In this document: positions 36,296-44,216 of the stretch, in pieces
Position numbering within the stretch: position 1 is the first letter of the stretch
Layout of the letters: every line of letters starts with the position of its first letter
Origin: Streptomyces odontomachi
Lineage (GTDB): Bacteria > Actinomycetota > Actinomycetes > Streptomycetales > Streptomycetaceae
Assembly: GCF_024435355.1 (NCBI RefSeq)
Contig: NZ_JAMJWG010000002.1
Location: 186,001-250,000, forward strand
DNA: 64,000 nucleotides
Reading direction: 5' to 3'
Notes under the pieces: model-generated
Told to the model about the DNA's origin: nothing
The model's input: the letters and a program-made list of their open reading frames with translations, nothing else
Databases searched by the model: none
Position numbers and translations under genes: made by a program

Positions 36296-36600
36296 CGGGT
36301 GCGGCATCCTCCCCCACCCGTGCTCGCCGGAGCGCGCAGCTCTCCCGTCAGGGGCGCACGGAGGTGCGCGTGCAACCCTGCGGCACCCCATCGGCGCCCC
36401 TGACGGGCCCCCGGACCGGCGCGGCCCGATGGCGCCACGCGGCCGCAGGAGGGGCCCTCAGGAGGGGCCCTGGGGGTAAACCCCCAGACGAAGACGGAGG
36501 TCAGCCTCGTTATCCCGGCGTCGCTCGCTGCCTAGCGTGAACTCCCGTGAAGGCGCACGACCGTGCCTCACGCACCGGACCGCGCCACAGGGGAGCAGCG
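36296..36600. promoter_or_regulatory. 305-bp upstream region of the ABC/two-component operon
   Basis: It holds a 13-bp tandem duplication (CAGGAGGGGCCCT at 36446-36458 and 36459-36471) and an 18-bp perfect palindrome at 36470-36487. A possible -10 (TAGCGT, about 36533) lies downstream. The first 140 bp show nothing notable. Confidence 0.55.
36470..36487. promoter_or_regulatory. 18-bp palindrome, candidate response-regulator operator
   Basis: CTGGGGGTAAACCCCCAG is self-complementary over its whole length and abuts a 13-bp tandem duplication. It lies about 115 bp upstream of the ABC ATPase gene. The operon also encodes a NarL-type regulator, which would bind as a dimer to such a site. Confidence 0.6.
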
Positions 36601-37425
36601 ATGATCGACGTCAGGGATCTCACGAAACGGTACGGGCCCACCGTCGCCGTGGCGGATCTGAGTTTCACGGTACGACCGGGCAGCGTGACCGGCTTCCTCG
36701 GGCCGAACGGCTCGGGCAAGTCGACCACCATGCGCATGATCATGGGTCTTGACGCGCCGGACACCGGCGAGGTGCGCATCGCCGGGCGCGCCTACCGCGA
36801 CCTGCCCTGGCCGCTGCGCGAGGTGGGGGCGCTGCTGGAGGCACGCACCTTCCACCCCGGTCGCAGCGCGTACCACCATCTGGCGGCGCTGGCCGCGGGC
36901 GGCGGCGTCCCGGCCCGTCGGGTGGACGAGGTCCTTCAGACCGTCGGGCTGAGCGGGGCGGCACGGCGGCGCGCCGGTACGTTCTCGCTCGGCATGGCGC
37001 AACGGCTCGGCATCGCGGCGGCCCTGCTCGGCGACCCGGCCGTACTGCTCTTCGACGAGCCGGTCAACGGCCTCGATCCGGAGGGCGTGCGCTGGATCAG
37101 GAACCTGATGAGATCGCTGGCCGCCGAGGGCCGCACCGTGCTGCTCTCCAGCCATCTGATCAGCGAGATGGCCCTGACCGCCGACCATCTCGTGGTGATC
37201 GGCCAGGGCCGGCTGCTCGCCGACACCTCGGTGCGCGAGCTGACCGCCTCGGGCGGCTCCCTGGAGGAGGCCTTCTTCCGGCTCACCGGCGAGAGCGCCG
37301 AATACCGGGGCCTGGCCCCGCAGCCGACGGGCGCCGCGGCCGTCGACACTCCGGGCCGGCACCCGGGCCCAGACCCTCAGGACCTGCCCCGCCAGGGCAC
37401 CGCACACCGCCAGGAGCGCCCGTGA
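36601..37425 (+). CDS. ABC transporter ATP-binding protein
   Basis: A 274-aa ATPase. Walker A is GPNGSGKST, the signature is degenerate (FSLGMAQRLGIA), Walker B is AVLLFDEPVNGLDPEG and the switch His is in LLSSHLISEM. The Pro-rich C-terminal 40 residues are extra. It is of the CcmA/bacitracin-export-like group. Its stop overlaps the permease ATG (TGATG). With the two-component system behind it, the unit resembles self-regulated antibiotic or envelope-stress response modules. Confidence 0.92.
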   Translation: MIDVRDLTKRYGPTVAVADLSFTVRPGSVTGFLGPNGSGKSTTMRMIMGLDAPDTGEVRIAGRAYRDLPWPLREVGALLEARTFHPGRSAYHHLAALAAGGGVPARRVDEVLQTVGLSGAARRRAGTFSLGMAQRLGIAAALLGDPAVLLFDEPVNGLDPEGVRWIRNLMRSLAAEGRTVLLSSHLISEMALTADHLVVIGQGRLLADTSVRELTASGGSLEEAFFRLTGESAEYRGLAPQPTGAAAVDTPGRHPGPDPQDLPRQGTAHRQERP

Positions 37426-38240
37426 TGACCTCCCCGTCCAGCCGTACCGCACCCGCCCGCACCACAGGGCCGGACATCGGCCGGCACGGTCTGCGGCAGG
37501 CCGTCCGGATGGAGTGGATCAAGCTGCGCAGTCTGCGGTCGACGTGGTGGGCGCTGCTGCTGGTGGTCGTCGCCATGCTGGCCGTGGGAGTGATCACCAT
37601 GGCCAACACCAAGGCGCCGGGGCCCGGCCGGGCCGCCGCCTTCGACCCGACCAACAACGTGCTCGCCGGAGTGGCGTTCGGGCAGCTGGTGATCGGCGTG
37701 ATCGGGGTCCTGCTGATCACCGGCGAGTACGCGTCCGGGTCCATCAGGTCGACGCTCGCCGCGATCCCGCGGCGCCCGCTGCTGCTTCCGGCGAAGGCGG
37801 CCGTGCTCGGTGTTCCGACGCTGGTGGCGGGCGAGGCGGTCTCCCTCGGCACCTTCTTCGCGGGTCGTGCGGCGCTGCATCCGGCCGTGCCCCACCCGTC
37901 GTTCGACCAGCCGGGCGTGCTGCGGGCGGTGCTGCTGTCCGGGGTCTACCTGGCGCTGGTCGGCCTCATGGGCCTGGGCATCGGCGCCCTGACGCGGCAC
38001 ACGGCGAGCGCCATCGGCGGCGTCGTCGTCCTGCTCTTCGTGCTTCCTGCGCTCCTCGCCGGGCTCACCGGCGTCCGCATCGCCAAGTACTTCCCGACCA
38101 TGATCGCCGGGAACTCCCTCGCGGCGGCCAAGGTGACGGACGGCATGCTCTCGCCCTGGGCCGGGCTGGGGATGCTGGGCCTGTACGTGGTGCTGCTGCT
38201 CGGCGCCGGCGGCTGGCTGCTGACCCGGCGGGACGCGTGA
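37425..38240 (+). CDS. ABC transporter permease (ABC-2 type)
   Basis: A 271-aa permease with about six hydrophobic segments and the N-terminal MEWIKLRSLRSTWWALL found in ABC-2 permeases of actinobacteria. ITGEYASGSIRSTLAAIPRR is the conserved cytoplasmic loop. It is translationally coupled to the ATPase. A GTG at 37422 is an alternative start, both behind CAGGAG. Substrate is unknown. Confidence 0.9.
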   Translation: MTSPSSRTAPARTTGPDIGRHGLRQAVRMEWIKLRSLRSTWWALLLVVVAMLAVGVITMANTKAPGPGRAAAFDPTNNVLAGVAFGQLVIGVIGVLLITGEYASGSIRSTLAAIPRRPLLLPAKAAVLGVPTLVAGEAVSLGTFFAGRAALHPAVPHPSFDQPGVLRAVLLSGVYLALVGLMGLGIGALTRHTASAIGGVVVLLFVLPALLAGLTGVRIAKYFPTMIAGNSLAAAKVTDGMLSPWAGLGMLGLYVVLLLGAGGWLLTRRDA

Positions 38241-38347
38241 CCGGAGCGCCGGAGGCGAGGCCCGGACGAAGTGCCGCGGCCGGGACGGGAAGCGCGGGCA
38301 AGGCGGGAGGCCCCGGGCAAGGGACCACGGTGAAGGAGACTTGAGCC

Positions 38348-39859
38348 ATGCAGGACAGCCGCAAGGCGCCCCCTCCGTCGCCGCCCGACCCACCACCGCC
38401 CCATCCGCCCTCCGCCGATCACCAGCCGGCCGGGCCGCCGTCCGCGCCGCACCTGCGACCGGCCGGCCCGCCGGCGGCGGCAGGCACGGCGCGCCCCGGC
38501 GCTCCGGGGGCGGACCGTGCCGCCCTGCCCGGCCCGGTCCGCGCGGTCCGTGGCATCGGCACGGTGCTGCGCACGCCGCTGACCGCGCGTGCCTGGTTGG
38601 AGGCGGCGTACTGCCTGGCCGCTTTCCCGCTGGCGGTGGCCGGTTCCGTACTGGTCATCGTGTTGCTGGCGCTGGGTTCGGGGCTGCTGGTGTCGTTGGT
38701 CGGCGGGATCCTGGGGGCGTTGATCCTGGTGGCCGCGTTGCGCCTGGCCCGGGTGCAGGGCGCAGCGCACCGCGCGCTCGCCCGCGGGCTGCTCGGCGAG
38801 CGCATCCCCGCACCGGTGCCGCCCGCGCCGGCCCACGGCCTGTTCGGGCGGCTGGACGCCGGGCTGCGCAACCCCGTCGACTGGCGCTGCGTCGGGTATG
38901 TGCTGGTGAAGCTGCCGGTGTCGGCCTTCGGGATGTACGCGGTGGGGTGGTGGGTGACGGGTCTGGTCAACCTCTCCACGCCGCTCAGGTGGAGCGTCCT
39001 CGGCCAGTACCCGCGGCACGGCGGCCCGCACGGCGCGCCGGTCCTCACCCCGCTGCCGTTCGGCGGCGCGCCCCGGTTCCACACCTTCTGGGGCACGTTG
39101 CTCGCGGCGGCCATCGGGGTTCTCACCCTGCTGGTCGCGCCGTGGCTGACCCGCGCGGTGGTGGCCGTCGACCGTCGGCTCCTGCGGGAGCTGCTGGGGC
39201 CCGGGGCGCTGGCCGAACGGGTCAGGGACCTGGAGGAGACCCGGGCGCTGGCCGTGGACGACGCCGCTGCGCTGCTGCGCCGGGTGGAGCGCGACCTGCA
39301 CGACGGGGCGCAGGTGCGCCTGGTGGCGCTGGCGATGAGCCTCGACATGATCAGGGAAGGGATCGGCGACGACGGCGCGGGACCGGACCGCACCCGGCTG
39401 CGCCGCCTGGTGGAGACCGCGCACCACAACGCCACCGAGGCCATCGCCGAACTGCGCGATCTGGCCCGCGGCATCCATCCACCGGTCCTGGACGACGGTC
39501 TGCCCGACGCGCTGGCCACCCTGGCGGCGCGCAGCACCGTGCCCGTGGACCTGTCCGTGCGGGTGCCGGTGCGGCCGTCGGCGGCGATCGAGACCATCGC
39601 CTACTTCTGTGCCGCTGAGCTGCTGACCAACGTCATCAAACACAGCGGGGCCCGTCGGGCGACCGTCACCGTGGCCGAGCAGGACGGCGTCCTGCGGCTG
39701 GTCGTGGCCGACGACGGGCACGGCGGCGCCGAACCCGGACCGGGCAGCGGCCTCACCGGACTCCAGCAGCGGGTGCGCCCGGTGGACGGCAGGCTGAGCA
39801 TCGACAGCCCGGCGGGCGGCGGGACGGTCGCCACCGTCGAGCTGCCGCTGCACGCGTGA
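38348..39859 (+). CDS. Sensor histidine kinase (HisKA_3 family)
   Basis: A 503-aa kinase. A Pro-rich cytoplasmic tail (about 60 residues) precedes a four-helix DUF4173/sensor-type membrane region (about residues 80-290). The phosphoacceptor is His318 in ERDLHDGAQVRLVALAM. The HATPase domain has the N box (ELLTNVIKHSG) and a G box (VADDGHGG, GSGLTGLQQRV). It is 12 bp before the response regulator gene and 107 bp after the permease, in the same direction. Confidence 0.92.
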   Translation: MQDSRKAPPPSPPDPPPPHPPSADHQPAGPPSAPHLRPAGPPAAAGTARPGAPGADRAALPGPVRAVRGIGTVLRTPLTARAWLEAAYCLAAFPLAVAGSVLVIVLLALGSGLLVSLVGGILGALILVAALRLARVQGAAHRALARGLLGERIPAPVPPAPAHGLFGRLDAGLRNPVDWRCVGYVLVKLPVSAFGMYAVGWWVTGLVNLSTPLRWSVLGQYPRHGGPHGAPVLTPLPFGGAPRFHTFWGTLLAAAIGVLTLLVAPWLTRAVVAVDRRLLRELLGPGALAERVRDLEETRALAVDDAAALLRRVERDLHDGAQVRLVALAMSLDMIREGIGDDGAGPDRTRLRRLVETAHHNATEAIAELRDLARGIHPPVLDDGLPDALATLAARSTVPVDLSVRVPVRPSAAIETIAYFCAAELLTNVIKHSGARRATVTVAEQDGVLRLVVADDGHGGAEPGPGSGLTGLQQRVRPVDGRLSIDSPAGGGTVATVELPLHA

Positions 39860-39871
39860 GAGCATGCGGCC

Positions 39872-40516
39872 ATGCGCGTGGTGATCGCCGAGGACGCTGC
39901 CGTGCTGCGGGAGCTGATGGCCCAGATGCTGAGCGAGCGCGGGCACGAGGTGTGTGCGGCCGTGGGCGACGCCGAAGCCTTGCGCGCGGCGGTCGCGAGG
40001 CACCTTCCCGAGGTGACCGTGGTCGACATCCGCATGCCTCCCACGCACACCGACGAGGGGCTGCGCGCGGCCATCGACATCCGCCGCGATCACCCCGCCA
40101 CGGGCGTGCTGCTCTTCTCCCAGCACGTCGAGACGCGCTACGCGACCCGGCTGCTGGCGGCGGGGTCGGCGGGCGTGGGCTATCTGCTCAAGGACCGGGT
40201 CGCCAATGTCTCCGAGTTCGTCGACGCACTGGCGCGGGTCGGTGCCGGCGGCACGGCGCTCGACCCCGAGGTCGTCACCCAGCTCGCCGGTGCCAGCCGG
40301 CACGTCGACGACCTCGACCGGCTCACCCAGCGGGAACGTGAGGTGCTCTCCCTGATGGCCGAGGGCCGCTCCAACGCCGCGATCGCCGCGGCCCTGGTGG
40401 TCTCCGCCGGCACGGTGGAGAAACATGTCGCCGCGATCTTCGGCAAGCTGGGACTGCCGTCGTCGGAGGACCACAACCGCCGGGTGCTGGCGGTCCTCCG
40501 CCATCTTCATCCCTGA
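39872..40516 (+). CDS. NarL-family response regulator
   Basis: A 214-aa regulator. The receiver domain has the acidic pocket AEDAA and the phosphoacceptor Asp52 (VVDIRMP), with the conserved Lys in YLLKDRV. The LuxR-type helix-turn-helix is LTQREREVLSLMAEGRSNAAIAAALVVSAGTVEKHV. Partner of the upstream kinase. The pair probably controls the ABC genes through the palindrome at 36470-36487. Confidence 0.93.
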   Translation: MRVVIAEDAAVLRELMAQMLSERGHEVCAAVGDAEALRAAVARHLPEVTVVDIRMPPTHTDEGLRAAIDIRRDHPATGVLLFSQHVETRYATRLLAAGSAGVGYLLKDRVANVSEFVDALARVGAGGTALDPEVVTQLAGASRHVDDLDRLTQREREVLSLMAEGRSNAAIAAALVVSAGTVEKHVAAIFGKLGLPSSEDHNRRVLAVLRHLHP

Positions 40517-40590
40517 CCGCCGCGGACGGCCTCGGGTTGCGGCCGGCTGCCCACGCCGGCCGTCCGTGCCGGCTGTTACGGTTCCGGGTC

Positions 40591-41130
40591 GTGACCGAGC
40601 TGCTGCCCGACTTCCCCTACCACCCCGACCCCGTGAGCACCTCCGTGGTGATCCCTTCGGATGCGGTCTGCATGTGCTGTGGACGGGGACGCGGGTACAT
40701 CTACACGGGACCGGTGTACGCGGTCGACGACCTCGCCGACCGGCTGTGCCCGTGGTGCATCGCGAACGGCGACGTCGCCGAGCGGTTCGACGCGCATTTC
40801 ACGGGCGGCACGGGTCTGGGCGACGACGTGCCGATCGAGGTCTTCTCCGCGGTCGACAGACGCACTCCGGGCTTCCCCGCCTGGCAGGAGCCCCGGTGGT
40901 TCTTCCACTGCGGCGACGGCGCCGCTTTCCTGGGCCGTGTCGGGGCGGCCGAACTCGCGGACCACCCCGACGCGCTGGCGGCGCTGCGCCGAGAGGTGAG
41001 CGGTCGGGGCCGGCCGCCGGGCCAGGTCGAGCGCTTCCTCGGGGCGCTGGACAGGGACGACCAGCCGACGGCCTACCTCTTCCGGTGCCGGGTCTGCGCG
41101 ACGCACCTCGCCTATGCCGACGCCACCTGA
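40591..41130 (+). CDS. CbrC-family (UPF0167) protein
   Basis: A 179-aa protein of the CbrC/UPF0167 family, whose E. coli member is linked to colicin E2 resistance. The N-terminus LPDFPYHPDPVSTSVV is diagnostic. Three Cys pairs follow: VCMCCGRGRGY, LCPWCIANG and FRCRVCATHLAY, probably binding metal. The GTG at 40591 is the start that gives the family N-terminus. It follows the response regulator by 75 bp and may be co-transcribed. Confidence 0.85.
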   Translation: MTELLPDFPYHPDPVSTSVVIPSDAVCMCCGRGRGYIYTGPVYAVDDLADRLCPWCIANGDVAERFDAHFTGGTGLGDDVPIEVFSAVDRRTPGFPAWQEPRWFFHCGDGAAFLGRVGAAELADHPDALAALRREVSGRGRPPGQVERFLGALDRDDQPTAYLFRCRVCATHLAYADAT

Positions 41131-41209
41131 ACCACGGCGCGGTGCGCCGCCGTCGCCGGTTCCTGTGGCGGTCTGCCGGGCTCCCCGGGTCCGGGCTTAC
41201 CGTGGAGGG

Positions 41210-42124
41210 GTGCGGATCGTTTCCCTCCTCCCCTCGGCCACGGAGATCCTCTTCGCGGTCGGCGCCGGTGACGACGTCGTCGGTGTCACGTTCGAGTGCG
41301 ACCACCCACCGGAGGCCCGCAGCCGGCGCATCGTCTCCACCAGTGCGCTGCCCGAGGGGGGCCGGGCGTCGCCTGCGGAGATCGACCGGCTGGTCACCGA
41401 GCGGATGGCCGCCGGGGAGGACCTGTACCACCTGGACCGCAGCGCGCTGGCCGGGCTCGACGCCGATCTGGTCGTCACCCAGGACCTGTGCGCGGTCTGC
41501 GCGGTCGACGTCGGCACGGTCCACGACGCGCTGGAGTACCTCGCCTGCCGCGCGGACGTGCTGACCGTCGATCCGGAGACGCTGCCCGAGGTGCTCGACT
41601 CGATCATCACCATCGGTACCGCCGCCGGCGGCCACTGCCGTGCCCGGGCCGAGCAGTTGGTCGCAGGGCTGTCGGCGCGGCTCGACGCGGTACGGGCCGA
41701 GGTCAGCCGTGATCCGGGTACGGCGCCGGTGCCGGCGTTGGTCCTGGAGTGGACCGACCCGCCCTTCGCACCGGGCCACTGGGTGCCGGACATGGTCGAG
41801 GCGGCCGGTGGGAGCTGTGTCGTGGGCCGCTCCGGGGAACGCTCGTTCCGCACCGGTTGGGAGGAGCTCGTCGCCGGCCCGGCCGCCACGGCGGACGTGG
41901 TGGTCTGCGCACCGTGCGGCTTCGGCCTCGACGAGTCGGCCCGGCTGGCCGCCGAGATCGCCGACCGGCTACCTGCGGGAGTGCCGTTGTGGGCGGTGGA
42001 CGCCAACGCGTCGTTCGCCCGCCCCGGACCCCGCCTGGTCGACGGTGTCGAGGCGCTGGCCGGCATCCTCCACCCCGGCGTCGTCGGTGCACCGGATCCG
42101 TCGCTGGCCCGCCGCATCCGCTGA
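41210..42124 (+). CDS. BtuF-like cobalamin/metal-chelate binding protein, no signal peptide
   Basis: A 304-aa protein of the helical-backbone metal receptor family (BtuF/FecB type). The N-terminus MRIVSLLPSATEILFAVGAGDDVVGVTFECD and the C-terminal lobe DANASFARPGPRLVDGVEALAGILHP match actinobacterial cobalamin-binding-like proteins. There is no signal sequence, so it is predicted to be cytosolic. This is common for this group. The GTG start at 41210 gives the conserved N-terminus. No ABC permease or ATPase gene is next to it. Confidence 0.85.
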   Translation: MRIVSLLPSATEILFAVGAGDDVVGVTFECDHPPEARSRRIVSTSALPEGGRASPAEIDRLVTERMAAGEDLYHLDRSALAGLDADLVVTQDLCAVCAVDVGTVHDALEYLACRADVLTVDPETLPEVLDSIITIGTAAGGHCRARAEQLVAGLSARLDAVRAEVSRDPGTAPVPALVLEWTDPPFAPGHWVPDMVEAAGGSCVVGRSGERSFRTGWEELVAGPAATADVVVCAPCGFGLDESARLAAEIADRLPAGVPLWAVDANASFARPGPRLVDGVEALAGILHPGVVGAPDPSLARRIR

Positions 42125-42211
42125 CCCCGGCGGGATCCGGAGGGCCGGACCAGACGCCCGCCTCGGGCGCCCGCCCGCCACGAAGGTGCTCGCCGCCCGG
42201 GGGCTCCGTGG

Positions 42212-43507
42212 TCAGCGGCCGGCGCCCGGTGACGGTGCCGCACCTGTGCCGGGTGGCGGGGAGGGTCCGGGCGCGGGGGTCAGCGCGGCGGCGAGGGTGC
42301 CCAGGGCGGTGCAGCCGACGACCGCGAGCAGCCCGGGCCCGTAGCCGCCGCAGGCGTCGAAGAGCAGCCCGGTGAGGGCCGGGCCGACTGCGGCTGCCGG
42401 GAGCACGGCAGCGTTCTGCCAGGCCGTGATGGTGCCGTAGTGGAGGCGTCCGAACTGGTCGGCGAGGGCGGTGGCGCGCAGCGGGTTGAGGCTGCCGTAG
42501 CCGAATCCGTACAGCACCGCGTAGGTGACGAACAGCCATGTCGCGTTCGCCAGGAACAGCACGATCGTCGCCAGGGTCATCGCACCGGTCGCCAGGCACA
42601 GCAGCCGGCGACTCGCCACCCGTTCCGTCCAGGTGTTGAGGACGAGCCGGGCCGGGACGCTGGCCAGGCCGGTCAGGCCGGACACCGTCGACGCCAGTAC
42701 CGGAGACATGCCCCGGGAGATCATGTAGGGGATCTGGTGGACCTGGAGGGCGTTGGCGGCCAGCATCGCGGTGCTGCCCGCCGCGGTCAGGCACCAGAAC
42801 GCGGCGCCGCGTACGGCTCGCCGCGGGGTCTGGCCGGCCGGGGGCACCGCGGATGCACCGGATCCCGCAGAGGGGTCGCCGTCCGGGCGCAGGCCGAGGT
42901 CTTCGGGTCGGTGGCGCACGAAGACGACGGCGAGCGGGGCCATGGCGAGCTGGATCACGGCGAGGACGACGAGGGCGGTGCGCCAGGACCATGTGGAGAT
43001 CAGCCAACCGGACAGCGGGATGCACAGGGGCGAGGACAGGCCGCCGAGGGTGGTCAGCAGCGCCATGGCCCGGCCGCGGCGGCGATCGAACCAGTTGGTG
43101 ACGACGACGAAGGTGACCGGGTAGAGGGTGAGCGCCATCGTCGTGCCGATGCCGAGCGCCCAGACCAGGAAGAAGGCGCTCAGGCCGGGGCCGGCGGCGA
43201 GCGCGGCCAGCGACACCGCCCCCGTGAGGCACCCGCAGGCCAGCACGGCGCGGGCGCCACGCCGATCGACGACCCGGCCGACGGGGATGCCGAGGGCGGC
43301 GGAGACGAGCAGGGAGACGGAGTAGGCCGACGAGATGTCGGCGCGGGAGCCTCCGAGGGTCGCGGTGACGGGGGTGACGAGGACACCGAAGAGGTACTGG
43401 GTGGTTCCGTAGGCGACGATCGTGTGGATACCGAGGGCGGTGACCAGACGCCAGCCGTAGTAGCGGCCTCCCGAGCGGGAACGGTTCGGGGCGTCGGTCT
43501 TGGAAAT
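42212..43507 (-). CDS. OFA-type MFS transporter with no standard start codon
   Basis: A 431-aa MFS transporter of the OFA (oxalate/formate antiporter-like) group. TM1 begins at RYYGWRLVTALGIHTIVAYGTTQYLFG; the motif GRVVDRRGARAVL follows TM2. In this frame the first ATG/GTG/TTG is the GTG at 43246, which would remove TM1-2. The best start is ATT at 43507 (reading ISKTDAPNR), nine bases after a perfect AGGAGG. A short ORF ends about 100 bp upstream. Either the start is a rare ATT, or the gene begins elsewhere through a frameshift. The family assignment is firm; the N-terminus is not. Confidence 0.75.
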   Translation of the reverse strand: MSKTDAPNRSRSGGRYYGWRLVTALGIHTIVAYGTTQYLFGVLVTPVTATLGGSRADISSAYSVSLLVSAALGIPVGRVVDRRGARAVLACGCLTGAVSLAALAAGPGLSAFFLVWALGIGTTMALTLYPVTFVVVTNWFDRRRGRAMALLTTLGGLSSPLCIPLSGWLISTWSWRTALVVLAVIQLAMAPLAVVFVRHRPEDLGLRPDGDPSAGSGASAVPPAGQTPRRAVRGAAFWCLTAAGSTAMLAANALQVHQIPYMISRGMSPVLASTVSGLTGLASVPARLVLNTWTERVASRRLLCLATGAMTLATIVLFLANATWLFVTYAVLYGFGYGSLNPLRATALADQFGRLHYGTITAWQNAAVLPAAAVGPALTGLLFDACGGYGPGLLAVVGCTALGTLAAALTPAPGPSPPPGTGAAPSPGAGR

Positions 43508-43893
43508 CGCGGGTGCCCTCCTCTGGCGCTCGTGCCCCCTCGCGGACCGCTTTGCGGGGCTGACTCCTTCGGCGAGCTGGCTCCTTGCGCGACTGCTGCT
43601 CCCGGCTCAGCCCTCGCCTGACCGTATGTTCTTGCTCATGGTCTCCCTCGGGGTGATGTGTGGTGCACGGTCCGTGGCCGGACGGGACCGAGTCACCCGA
43701 CCCGGTGTCAGACCGGCGCGGTGCACGGCCCGTTCGACGCACGATCACCCGCGAGCCCGCGGCACGGCGCCGTGGCCCAGCGCTGTCCGGCCCGCACCGG
43801 GGCGGCGCACGGCGCTCTCCCCCGGCGCCGTGCCGCCCGGGGAGAGCGCGAGCCCCCTCGGGCACTCTGCCGCTTCCGGCGGCGACGCCCGGC
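43508..43893. other. 386-bp region upstream of the OFA transporter gene
   Basis: It contains an 11-codon ORF on the minus strand (43607-43639) with a good ribosome site, followed by purine-rich sequence ending in AGGAGG before the transporter. The part 43640-43893 lies between that ORF and the end of the EF-hand gene; I see no coding or hairpin signal there that I trust. Confidence 0.5.
43607..43639 (-). CDS. Short leader ORF MSKNIRSGEG upstream of the transporter
   Basis: ATG at 43639 preceded by GAGGGAG; it reads MSKNIRSGEG then TGA. It lies 99 bp upstream of the transporter's probable start. It may be a leader peptide, or the true N-terminus of the transporter disrupted by a frameshift. 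The MFS reading frame is open across the gap. Confidence 0.4.
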   Translation of the reverse strand: MSKNIRSGEG

Positions 43894-44118
43894 TCAGCTG
43901 CGCCCGGCGCGCTCGTAGGCGCTCAGGAACTCCTCGAACGACACCGTGCCGTCGCCGTCGGCGTCCTGCCGGCCCAGCAGGGTCCTTGCCTGCGTCGCGG
44001 TGAGGTCCGCGACCCCGAGTTCCGACATGACCTGACGGAACTCGTCGGGCGTCAGGAACCCGTCCTTGTTGACGTCGAAGGTGTCGAACACCGTGCGTGC
44101 CGTGTCGTTGCCGGTCAC
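43894..44118 (-). CDS. Small EF-hand calcium-binding protein
   Basis: A 74-aa calmodulin-like protein with two intact EF-hand loops, DVNKDGFLTPDE and DADGDGTVSFEE. All oxygen ligands at positions 1, 3, 5, 9 and 12 are present. This matches the small cytosolic calcium-binding proteins (CabB-like) of Streptomyces. AAGGAG is eight bases upstream of GTG 44118; GTGs at 44124 and 44127 are too close to it. It stands alone between two transporter loci. Confidence 0.85.
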   Translation of the reverse strand: MTGNDTARTVFDTFDVNKDGFLTPDEFRQVMSELGVADLTATQARTLLGRQDADGDGTVSFEEFLSAYERAGRS

Positions 44119-44216
44119 TGCCACCACTCCTTGCTACGTGATCAATGGCGGCACAGCTTAGTGGCCGTCGTGGCGCCTGGTGCCGGCCGTGCCGGTCGCA
44201 CACGACTCCCCCGCAC

